Assembly (NCBI RefSeq): GCF_017894385.1
Contig: NZ_CP059560.1
Span: 1-64,000, forward strand
DNA: 64,000 bases
DNA from: Aromatoleum petrolei
GTDB lineage: Bacteria > Pseudomonadota > Gammaproteobacteria > Burkholderiales > Rhodocyclaceae
Reading direction: 5' to 3'
Positions 18,607-26,169 of this stretch are shown here, in pieces. A program made the translations under genes and the position numbers. The notes beneath the pieces are model-generated. The model was not told the origin of the DNA, did no database searches, and worked only from the letters and a program-made list of their open reading frames with translations. The stretch's first letter is position 1. Each line of letters starts with the position of its first letter.

Positions 18607-19269
18607 TCAGCGATGGCTCCAGCGACGGACGCGCGTTTCCATCGCGTGGCCGAAGGCGTCGAAGACTGCACTGCAGCCCCAGTAGATCAGCGCGGTGGTG
18701 GTGAGGACTTCCAGGTAGGCAAAGGTGTCGGCAGTCATCAGGTTGCTTTGGTAGGTGAGCTCGGGCAGGCTCATCACCGAGAACACGGCGGAGTCCTTGA
18801 ACATCATGATCGTCAGGCTGACCGAGGGCGGTATGAGGAAGCCGAAGATCTGCGGCACGACAACATGGCGCTGCACCTGCCACCCGGTCATGCCCAACGA
18901 CAACGCCGCACGGACCTGCCCCCGCGGCACGCTGCGTAAGGCGGCACGCAGGATTTCGCAGAAGTAGCCGCCGGTGTAGAACGCGGTCGCCCCGATCGCG
19001 ATGCCGAATGCGGACACCAGCAGCCCCAGCTTGGGCAGGCCGAAGAACGACAGGTACACCAGAATCAGGAAGGGGATGTTGCGCACCAGCTCGACGTAAC
19101 CGAGCGCCAGCATGCGCAGCGGCCTGGACGCGGAATCGGCCATATAAGCGGCGACCGTGCCGGCCAGGATGCCCAGCGGAATGCCGACCATGCTGACTGT
19201 CGCCGTCACCTTCAGGCCCTGCAGCAAGGCGGGTGTCGCCTGCGCGACGATGTCGAAATCAATGGACAT
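18607..19269 (-). CDS. polar amino acid ABC transporter permease
   Basis: 220 residues from the ATG at 19269 (a TTG at 19287 would extend it). His/Glu/Gln/Arg/opine family permease with several membrane helices and the EAA loop (CEILRAALRSVPRGQVRAA) that contacts the ATPase. It overlaps the preceding permease gene by about 11 bp, indicating translational coupling. Confidence 0.85.
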   Translation of the reverse strand: MSIDFDIVAQATPALLQGLKVTATVSMVGIPLGILAGTVAAYMADSASRPLRMLALGYVELVRNIPFLILVYLSFFGLPKLGLLVSAFGIAIGATAFYTGGYFCEILRAALRSVPRGQVRAALSLGMTGWQVQRHVVVPQIFGFLIPPSVSLTIMMFKDSAVFSVMSLPELTYQSNLMTADTFAYLEVLTTTALIYWGCSAVFDAFGHAMETRVRRWSHR

Positions 19270-19939
19270 TGGGGAGAAGTCTCGCAAAGCGGCGCTCGAC
19301 GCTGCGGGAGATCGTCGAGGCGCACCACAGCATCAGGAAATAGACGGCCGCGGTCGCGGCAAACACCTGCAGCGGCAGATCGCTCTGCAGCGTCGCGTTG
19401 CGCGCAACGGTCGCAAGTTCCGACACGGCGATCAGGGACAACAGCGACGACGCCTTCAGGAGCACCGTGAACTCGTTGGTCAGCGGCGGCAGCGCGCGAT
19501 GGAACATCTGCGGCAACAGCACGTGCAGCCAGCACTGCCACGGCCGCATGCCCAGCGCGCGCGCCGCCGCGGTCTGGCCTGCGGGGATCGTCGACAGCGC
19601 GGCGCGCAGGATCTCGCTGACATAGGCCGTGGTATTTAGGGCCAGCGCCAGGACGCCCGCCGCGAGCGGCGAGATCGAGATCCCGAGCAGCGACGGCAGC
19701 ACGTAGTACGCGATCAGCAACTGCACCAGCAGCGGCGTGCCGCGCATCGCGCTGACGTACACGATGACGGCAACGCGCCCGAGCGGCCCGCCGGCCACCC
19801 GCAGCGCGAGCACCACGACGCCCAGCGCGAGTCCGATCGCGAAGGCGGCCCCGCTCGAGAGCAGGGTGTTGCCCGCACCCTCGATCAGACCGTCGAAGAA
19901 CGGCATGAGGGCGCTGTCCGCGGTAAGCCAGTCAATCAT
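19259..19939 (-). CDS. polar amino acid ABC transporter permease
   Basis: 226 residues, second permease of the pair, with the EAA loop SEILRAALSTIPAGQTAAAR. It starts 11 bp after the binding-protein stop. The two permeases probably form a heterodimer served by the ATPase at 16851. Confidence 0.85.
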   Translation of the reverse strand: MIDWLTADSALMPFFDGLIEGAGNTLLSSGAAFAIGLALGVVVLALRVAGGPLGRVAVIVYVSAMRGTPLLVQLLIAYYVLPSLLGISISPLAAGVLALALNTTAYVSEILRAALSTIPAGQTAAARALGMRPWQCWLHVLLPQMFHRALPPLTNEFTVLLKASSLLSLIAVSELATVARNATLQSDLPLQVFAATAAVYFLMLWCASTISRSVERRFARLLPNVH

Positions 19940-19950
19940 GACGGCACCGC

Positions 19951-20805
19951 TCAGAGTGCGCCGGCAGGCAGGTAGCCCGTCGTCGGCAGGTCAAGGGGCG
20001 CGCCGAACCACTTCTTCTGCAGTTCGGCGAGCTTGCCGCTCTCCCGAAGTTCCGCGAGCGTCTGGTTGATGAAAGTACGGATTTCCGGATCCTGGGGATG
20101 TGCGACCCACGCGAGCAGCCGCGGCTGCCCGACCTCGCCGATCGTGCGGAACACGCCCGGCTGACGGCGCATCTGTACGGACAACACGTTCGACGGCACG
20201 ACGCCGATGTCGAGCGTACCGTTGCTCAGCGCCACGCCGACGTCGGGATAGCCCTGGAACAGTTTCAGCTCGGCAAAGCCCTTTCCCTGCTTCGCCTTCA
20301 GCTCGCGCTCGAAATCCTGGATCATCGGCTGCGCCATCGAGCCCATCTGCGTGCCGACCGTCTTGCCTACCGCATCCTCCGGCTTCGCGATCGCGCCATT
20401 CGACGCCTTTACCGCGAGCATGGAGTGCACGATTCCCACCGGCGCACTGAACGCAAAGCGCTTGGCGCGCTCTTCGGTGATGCCGACGCTGGTCGCCACG
20501 AAATCGAACTTGCGCGACATCAGGCCCGGCAGCAGGCCCTGGAAGGGCAGGTTCAGCTGCACGAGCTTCACGCCGAGCTTGCCAGCCATGTGTTCGAGAA
20601 TGTCACGACCATAGCCAACGACCTTCCCGTCCTCGACGAACTCGTAGGGCTCATATGCAGCTTCGGTGCCCACGGTCAGCTGCCCCCGCTTCTTGATATC
20701 CGTGAGGGATCCGCCCTCTGCCCAGCCCATCGCCGGGACACAGGCCATGACGGCGAAAGCGATCGCCCCCTGCATTGCGCGGCGCCTGCTTGAAATCATC
20801 TTCAT
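19951..20805 (-). CDS. polar amino acid ABC transporter substrate-binding protein
   Basis: 284 residues with a signal peptide (basic start MKMISSRRR, hydrophobic stretch, cleavage near VPAMGWA). The mature part has the family-3 solute-binding signature (LTVGTEAAYEPYEFV; GYGRDILEHMA). First gene of the operon, divergent from a LysR gene. The ligand is unknown; the downstream ureohydrolase and asparaginase point to a guanidino or amide amino acid. Confidence 0.85.
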   Translation of the reverse strand: MKMISSRRRAMQGAIAFAVMACVPAMGWAEGGSLTDIKKRGQLTVGTEAAYEPYEFVEDGKVVGYGRDILEHMAGKLGVKLVQLNLPFQGLLPGLMSRKFDFVATSVGITEERAKRFAFSAPVGIVHSMLAVKASNGAIAKPEDAVGKTVGTQMGSMAQPMIQDFERELKAKQGKGFAELKLFQGYPDVGVALSNGTLDIGVVPSNVLSVQMRRQPGVFRTIGEVGQPRLLAWVAHPQDPEIRTFINQTLAELRESGKLAELQKKWFGAPLDLPTTGYLPAGAL

Positions 20806-20869
20806 CGTCTCCTCCTTCTAGTGATTGGTCTGCCGACGAAAGTGACTTTAGTCGCCGCAAATGGCAATG

Positions 20870-20882
20870 AAAAATGATTTTT
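20870..20882. promoter_or_regulatory. candidate LysR operator in the divergent promoter region
   Basis: AAAAATGATTTTT is a perfect inverted repeat around one central base, in a markedly AT-rich stretch (20860-20915) between the ABC operon and the LysR gene. LysR regulators usually bind AT-rich dyads in such divergent intervals. The actual T-N11-A site was not resolved. Confidence 0.4.
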
Positions 20883-20923
20883 ATAGTGGTATGGTTTCAA
20901 AATTCAATACCTTTTCTCATGCC

Positions 20924-21805
20924 ATGCCCAGACCGCCCTTCACCGAACGAGACCTGCGCTCGCTGCGCGTTTTCTGCGCCGTGGCCGAGGCCGGCGGCTT
21001 TGCAGCCGCCGAGGATCGCCTGAACATGTCGAAAGCCTCGATCAGCCGGCATGTGCGGGAGGTCGAGGAGAGACTCGGCGTGCGTCTGTGCGAACGTGGC
21101 CCCTCAGGATTCAAGCTGAGCTCCGCTGGGATGGTCGCGCTCGAGCTCGCCTCCAACGCGTTGAAGTCGCTCGAGCGCATTCGGCCCGAGATCGATGCAG
21201 TCCGCGGAGTGCTATCGGGCTCGCTCGAAATAGGCATGGTGGAACACCTGATCACACACCGAGACTGCCGGATCCCCGAAGCCTTGCGCGAGCTTGCGCG
21301 CCGGGCTCCAGACGTCCGACCGCACGTGACGGTGATGACCTTCGCCAATCTCAACCAAGCGCTACGCGAGCGCCGCGTCGAGATCGCGATCCGAGGGATG
21401 TACGCGAAGGAACGAATGTTCGACTACCAGGCGCTGTTCGTAGAGACTCACCGCGTCTACGCTGCGACCGAAAGTGCGCCCGAGCGGCGCGAGGATCGGC
21501 CCCTCGTGTACCGCCCCCACCCGTTTGTCGAGGCGGCACTGGCGGACCACGGCTTCGCGCGCGGCCCCGATGCGGGCGGATTGGAAGCGATTGGCCTGCT
21601 GGTGGCCACCGGCAATTATGCCGGACTGCTGCCGGAGCACTATGCGGACCTCGTCGCCCAGCGGTACCCAATGCGCGCCCTTCCCGATAGCCCGTCCTAT
21701 CGCAATTCGATCTGTGCCATTACCGAGGCCTCACGCCCGCTCACACGTCGCGCAGAGCTTTTCCTGGACATTCTTGCTGAGCTGCACGCGGGGAACGGGG
21801 CATAA
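20924..21805 (+). CDS. LysR-type transcriptional regulator
   Basis: 293 residues from the ATG at 20924, chosen because the in-frame ATG at 20861 lies inside the AT-rich promoter region. The N-terminal winged helix (FCAVAEAGGFAAAEDRLNMSKASISRHVREVEERLG) is clear, followed by the effector-binding domain. Divergent from the polar amino-acid transporter and ureohydrolase operon, which it most likely controls. Confidence 0.85.
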   Translation: MPRPPFTERDLRSLRVFCAVAEAGGFAAAEDRLNMSKASISRHVREVEERLGVRLCERGPSGFKLSSAGMVALELASNALKSLERIRPEIDAVRGVLSGSLEIGMVEHLITHRDCRIPEALRELARRAPDVRPHVTVMTFANLNQALRERRVEIAIRGMYAKERMFDYQALFVETHRVYAATESAPERREDRPLVYRPHPFVEAALADHGFARGPDAGGLEAIGLLVATGNYAGLLPEHYADLVAQRYPMRALPDSPSYRNSICAITEASRPLTRRAELFLDILAELHAGNGA

Positions 21806-21890
21806 GCCACGCAGACCACAGCAAGCGCCGTCGACGAGAAAGACGTCGCCGAAAGGAATGTGCAGGACATCCCGCAACAGAAGGGGCGTG

Positions 21891-22313
21891 TCAGCCCGCA
21901 GCGAGGGCGATCGTCAGGGCTTCGAAGGCGATCATCACGCAGCCGTGGCGGCTGCGGTAGCCCTGCACCGGCGCGAACAGCGCGATCTCGTCGGCGCCCT
22001 CGGGCATTCCGGACACCTCGCCCGCGGTGAGCATCGCCGCCATGCGCGCGCGCAGCCGTTCGACCTCGGCCGGCGTGCTGCCGACCGCATGCAGGCCGAT
22101 CAGCGATGCCGACGCGCGGCACAGCAGGCATCCCTTGACCTCGTGCGCGAGCGCCGTGATGCGGCCGTCGACGAGTTCGACGTCCATCCGCACGCGGTCG
22201 CCGCACATCGGGCTGTCGCGCAGCGCCGAGCCCGTCGGTGCAGCGAGCCGGCCGGCGCCGTGGGCGGCGTCGGCGAGCTCGCGGATGCCTTTGTTGTAGA
22301 GGGCTTCGATCAT
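21891..22313 (-). CDS. NifU/SufU-like iron-sulfur scaffold protein
   Basis: 140 residues. The three scaffold cysteines of the IscU/SufU fold are in their usual settings: SPMCGDR near 36, GCLLCRASASL near 61, and HGCVMIAFEAL near the C terminus. Last gene of the minus-strand operon; ATGA overlap with the molybdopterin-binding gene. It could act as a sulfur or Fe-S carrier working with a SufS desulfurase; the nearest one is at 54066, under a matching promoter. Confidence 0.75.
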   Translation of the reverse strand: MIEALYNKGIRELADAAHGAGRLAAPTGSALRDSPMCGDRVRMDVELVDGRITALAHEVKGCLLCRASASLIGLHAVGSTPAEVERLRARMAAMLTAGEVSGMPEGADEIALFAPVQGYRSRHGCVMIAFEALTIALAAG

Positions 22314-23386
22314 CGGACTGTAGACGTCCCGCTTCGGTTCACGACGTGGGCGGCAGCTCGTGCGGGGCCGCGGGCCCCGTCATCGTCGGGCTTCGCGTCG
22401 TCGCCCTCCTCGGGCGCGCTGCGGATCAGGCCGCCGACGCCCATGCGCATGATGTCTTCGCGTGTCGGGGGGATGCCCGCCATCAGCCGAGGCAGGACGA
22501 GGTCGAGGCCGTTGCTCTTTCGCGAGCGGCCGCAGCCGGGGAGGATCACGACGGGCACGGCGCCGATGCGACCGAGCACGAGCATGTTGCCGGGCTCGAC
22601 GGGCATGCCGAAATGCTCGATCGTGCCACCCACCGCCGTGACCGCGGCGGGGGCGATGTCGTTGCGGTCCTTGGCGACGGTGGCGCCGCACACCATCACG
22701 AGCTCGCAGCCGGCCGCCAGCGCCTGGTGCAGCATGGAGTCGAGGGCGTCGCGTCGATGGGGACCGCGCAGCGCGAGCGTGAGCCGGCCGCCGAGCGCCT
22801 CGACCCGGTCGCGCGTGACCTTCGCCGTGGCCGCGAAGATCGAGTCCTTCATGCCCGGCAGTTCGGTCTGGATCAGCGCGGCGCGGCAGGGCTTGAGTTC
22901 GGCCACGGCGATCGGCGGCGTACCGCCAGCGATTTCGCGGCAGGCATCGAGCAGGCGGCGCGGCACGGCGAAGGGGATGATCTTCATGGTGGCGACGACC
23001 TGACCGGGACGCACGACGGCATGGCGGGGCAGCGTTCCGATCGCGATGGCCTCGTCGAGCAGGTTCATGCGGTCGATGCGTTCGGCGTCGATGCGCAGCA
23101 CGCCGGATGCCGACGCGTGCAGGTTGCAGCGGCCGGCGCGCGGCGGGCGTGTCTCCGTGTTGGGGCCGACGAGCAGGGCGGCGAGTTCCTCGGCTGCGGC
23201 GTCCTCGGCGACGTCGTCCGGATCGAGCCGCGCGCCGGTGACGGTCGAGAAACCCTCGTCGTCGAGCAGATCGAGATCGAGCGCGGACAGCACGCGGCCC
23301 TTCTTCAGCGTGCGCCCGCCGAGCTTCAGCGTGTGGGCGAGCATCACGCCTTGCGCGGCGGCGAGGGGAAATTCGTCGAAGATCAT
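22310..23386 (-). CDS. molybdopterin-binding protein (MoeA/MogA-like)
   Basis: 358 residues. The N-terminal part (FPLAAAQGVMLAHTLKLGGRTLKKGRVL) resembles the MoeA substrate-entry region. The C-terminal half is a MoCF-type domain (VMVCGATVAKDRNDIAPAAV...GMPVEPGNMLVLG...VVILPGCGRS). Such proteins accompany xanthine-dehydrogenase-family enzymes and bind or activate the cofactor. It overlaps the XdhC fusion gene by 4 bp and the NifU-like gene by 4 bp. Confidence 0.75.
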   Translation of the reverse strand: MIFDEFPLAAAQGVMLAHTLKLGGRTLKKGRVLSALDLDLLDDEGFSTVTGARLDPDDVAEDAAAEELAALLVGPNTETRPPRAGRCNLHASASGVLRIDAERIDRMNLLDEAIAIGTLPRHAVVRPGQVVATMKIIPFAVPRRLLDACREIAGGTPPIAVAELKPCRAALIQTELPGMKDSIFAATAKVTRDRVEALGGRLTLALRGPHRRDALDSMLHQALAAGCELVMVCGATVAKDRNDIAPAAVTAVGGTIEHFGMPVEPGNMLVLGRIGAVPVVILPGCGRSRKSNGLDLVLPRLMAGIPPTREDIMRMGVGGLIRSAPEEGDDAKPDDDGARGPARAAAHVVNRSGTSTVR

Positions 23387-25197
23387 TGCTGGTGCCTCGT
23401 CTGGATGACCTCGGCGAGGATCGCGACCGCGATCTCGGCCGGAGCGCGGCCGCCGAGGTCGAGGCCGACCGGCGCGCGGATGCGCGGAATCGCCTCGCCA
23501 AGTCCCGCCTCGGTGAGCCGCGCGACGCGCTTCGCGTGCGTGCGCGTGCTGCCGAGCGAGCCGATGTAGAAAGCGGGGCTCGCGAGCGCGATGGTCAGCG
23601 CGGGATCGTCGAGCTTGGGGTCGTGCGTCAGCGTGATGACGGCGGTCTGGGCATCGGGCTGCAGGCGTTCGAGCGCCTCGTCGGGCCATTCGGTCGACAC
23701 CTCGACATTCGGCAGCCGTTCGGGCGTGGCGAATGCGCGGCGCGGGTCGACGACCACGACGTCGAAGCCAGCGATCGCGGCCATCGGCGCGAGCGCCTGG
23801 GTGATGTGCACCGCACCGACGATGATCATGCGCGGGGCGCCGACGTGGCAGCGCACGAAGAGCGCCCCCTCGTTCGCGCCCTTATTCGCGTCCCCCGCGG
23901 CGAGCGCACCGCTGCGATTGGCCGCGAGGCGGGCGCGCGTCTCGGCAAGTTGGACGTCATCGAGCGAGAGCTCGCCCGCGACCGCGTCGTCGAAAACCAG
24001 CGCGTGTGCGCCGTCGGCGAGCCGGGTGACGAGCGCGACCGGCCGCTTCGCGCGCCGTGTCGCCAGCAGCGGGCCGAACAGCTCGTCATCGACGCGCTCG
24101 ACGAGCACCTGCACGCGCCCGCCGCACGCCAGCCCCACTTCCCACGCCTGCTCGTCGCTGACACCGAATTCCAGCAACCGGGCCTTGCCGTCGGCGATCG
24201 AATCCTGTGCCTCGCCGATGACCGCGCCCTCGATGCAGCCGCCGGAGACCGAGCCGACGAAGGAGCCGCCCTGCTCCACCGCCAGGTGGCTGCCCTCGGG
24301 GCGCGGCGACGAACCCCAGGTTCGCACGACCGTCGCGAGCGCGACGCCGCGGCCGTCCGCCCGCCAGCGCTCAACCTGGGCGAAGAGCTGGTCGTCCGTT
24401 GCCGGCGCCGACGGCGCTGCAACCGCGGCCGCGTTCCGCCGTCGACCGACGCCCGCGACCCGCGCGTGTTCGTCGATGCGATCGGCCAGCGCGGCCACGC
24501 CGTCGCCGCTCGTCGCCACCGTCGTCAGCACGGGCACCTCCCAGCCCGGACCGTGTGCCCCGCCGCGTGCTTCAAGGTCGCGCACCGTGGCCGCGGCGAC
24601 AGGCGAATCGGCCTTGTTGACGACGAGGATGTCCGCGATCTCCAGCACGCCGGCCTTGATCGCCTGCACCTCGTCTCCGAGCCCGGGCGCGCACACGACG
24701 ACGCGCGTGTCGGCGAGCTGGGCGATCTCGACTTCGGACTGGCCGACACCGACGGTCTCGACGACGACGACGTCGAAGCCGGCCGCGTCGAAGAGGTCCA
24801 CCGCGTGCGCCGTCTTCCGGGACAGACCGCCGAGCTGGCCACGCGAGGACAGCGAGCGGATGAAGACGCGCTCGTCGCTGCCGTGAGCGCCCATGCGCAC
24901 GCGGTCACCGAGCAGCGCGCCGCCGCTGACCGGGCTGGAGGGGTCGACGGCGACGACCGCGACGCGCCTGTCCCGCGCGAGCAACTCGCCGAGCAAGGCA
25001 TTGATCAGGGTTGACTTGCCGGCGCCGGGCGCCCCGGTGATGCCGATGACGTGCGCGCGCCCGACCCGGCCGGCGAGCGACGCGAGCAAGGCGTCGGCAC
25101 CGGGGAGATCGTTCTCGATCGCGGTCAATGCGCGTGCGAGCGCCGGGCGGGAGCCGGCGTCAATCGCATCGAAGTCCGGGCTGGGCGGCGGGGGCAT
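23383..25197 (-). CDS. MeaB/ArgK-type GTPase fused to XdhC
   Basis: 604 residues in one frame. Residues 1 to about 265 are a MeaB/ArgK P-loop GTPase: Walker A GAPGAGKST at 55-63, VETVGVGQSEVE, and NKAD near 200. After an Ala-rich linker, residues about 280-335 match the XdhC/CoxI N-terminal domain (VVRTWGSSPRPEGSHLAV; SVSGGCIEGAVIGEA), and 425-600 the XdhC Rossmann domain (VVVVDPRRAFATPERLPN; APVGLDLGGRAPAEIAVAILAEV). XdhC binds and protects sulfurated molybdenum cofactor before insertion. A GTPase chaperone in the same chain suggests nucleotide-gated delivery. I know of no characterised protein with this architecture. Confidence 0.85.
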   Translation of the reverse strand: MPPPPSPDFDAIDAGSRPALARALTAIENDLPGADALLASLAGRVGRAHVIGITGAPGAGKSTLINALLGELLARDRRVAVVAVDPSSPVSGGALLGDRVRMGAHGSDERVFIRSLSSRGQLGGLSRKTAHAVDLFDAAGFDVVVVETVGVGQSEVEIAQLADTRVVVCAPGLGDEVQAIKAGVLEIADILVVNKADSPVAAATVRDLEARGGAHGPGWEVPVLTTVATSGDGVAALADRIDEHARVAGVGRRRNAAAVAAPSAPATDDQLFAQVERWRADGRGVALATVVRTWGSSPRPEGSHLAVEQGGSFVGSVSGGCIEGAVIGEAQDSIADGKARLLEFGVSDEQAWEVGLACGGRVQVLVERVDDELFGPLLATRRAKRPVALVTRLADGAHALVFDDAVAGELSLDDVQLAETRARLAANRSGALAAGDANKGANEGALFVRCHVGAPRMIIVGAVHITQALAPMAAIAGFDVVVVDPRRAFATPERLPNVEVSTEWPDEALERLQPDAQTAVITLTHDPKLDDPALTIALASPAFYIGSLGSTRTHAKRVARLTEAGLGEAIPRIRAPVGLDLGGRAPAEIAVAILAEVIQTRHQQ

Positions 25198-25308
25198 GGG
25201 CAGGTCTCAATCAGTGGGAGGTCGGCGTTCTCGTGCACTGGCGCATCGGCGGCGGAAGTCTCCTTGCGCGGGATCGACGGTTTGCGCCGGACACGACCGC
25301 ATCCCCGC

Positions 25309-25701
25309 TCAATGGCGTGGAAAGACCAGACCGAAGTCCTCGACGAAGTCCGCGAGGCCGGCGGCCTCCAGCCCGTCGAGGGACCTCAGCATGTAGGGAT
25401 GGAGCCGGCCGCGACGCACGAGCTGGGGCACCTCCGCGAGGCCCTGCTCCAGCACCGCGGCGAGCGCATCGCCATCGGCGACGAGCAGCATCGCGACGTC
25501 GGCATCGAAGTCTCCGCGGAAGTCGCGCAGCGCGACGCTGGCGCCGGACGCGGTGCCCCGCCAGACGAGGACCCGGCCGCTGCGCGCGGAGAAATCGTCC
25601 TTCGTCAGCACGCCGACGGACGCGTCGGCCGCCGCGAGCCCCTCGCGATCCAGCATCGCCTTCCACGCCGTGCAGTCGAGCACCTCAACGGCCGTTTCCA
25701 T
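25309..25701 (-). CDS. hypothetical protein in the XdhC-fusion operon
   Basis: 130 residues; no family recognised. It looks like a compact alpha/beta protein without signal peptide, membrane helices or cysteine motif (one Cys at residue 10). It starts 9 bp after the RidA-like stop and ends 111 bp before the MeaB-XdhC gene; that 111-bp gap shows nothing recognisable. Co-transcription suggests a role with the molybdenum maturation genes. Confidence 0.65.
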   Translation of the reverse strand: METAVEVLDCTAWKAMLDREGLAAADASVGVLTKDDFSARSGRVLVWRGTASGASVALRDFRGDFDADVAMLLVADGDALAAVLEQGLAEVPQLVRRGRLHPYMLRSLDGLEAAGLADFVEDFGLVFPRH

Positions 25702-25710
25702 CGCGTGCTC

Positions 25711-26103
25711 CTAGGCCGGCAACATCGCCGTCACTTCGATCTCGATCTTCGCGCCGTGCTCGACGAAGCCGGCGACCTGCAGGGCCGTCATCGCCGGGAA
25801 GTGCTTGCCGATCAGCTCGCGGTAGACCGCGCCGATCTCGGCGAGGCGCGCGTTGTACTCGGCCGCATCGCCGAGATACCAGTTCATGCGCACGATGTTC
25901 GACGGCTGCGCGTCGGCCTGCGCGAGGATCGCGACGATGTTGGTCAGCGCCTGGCGGGCCTGGCCGACGAGGTCGTCGGTCTGGAACTTCTCGTTCTCGT
26001 CCCAGCCGACCTGGCCGGCGACGAATACCATGCGGCCGCTCGTGACGACGCCGTTCGAATAGCCTTTCGGGCGAACCCAGCCGGGCGGTTGCAGGAATTG
26101 CAT
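25711..26103 (-). CDS. RidA/YjgF family protein
   Basis: 130 residues, the usual RidA length. Family features include FVAGQVGWD, TNIVAILAQADA and the C-terminal IEIEVTAML. RidA proteins hydrolyse reactive enamines/imines; others act as amidohydrolases in catabolic operons. The expected substrate-binding Arg of archetypal RidA in the last third is not obvious, so a pathway-specific amidohydrolase or isomerase role is possible. Confidence 0.8.
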   Translation of the reverse strand: MQFLQPPGWVRPKGYSNGVVTSGRMVFVAGQVGWDENEKFQTDDLVGQARQALTNIVAILAQADAQPSNIVRMNWYLGDAAEYNARLAEIGAVYRELIGKHFPAMTALQVAGFVEHGAKIEIEVTAMLPA

Positions 26104-26169
26104 GTCTCGTTCTCCTCGGTGTTGGGGGTGATGCGACCGCCATCCGGCGGCCGCCTGTTCATCGAGTGC

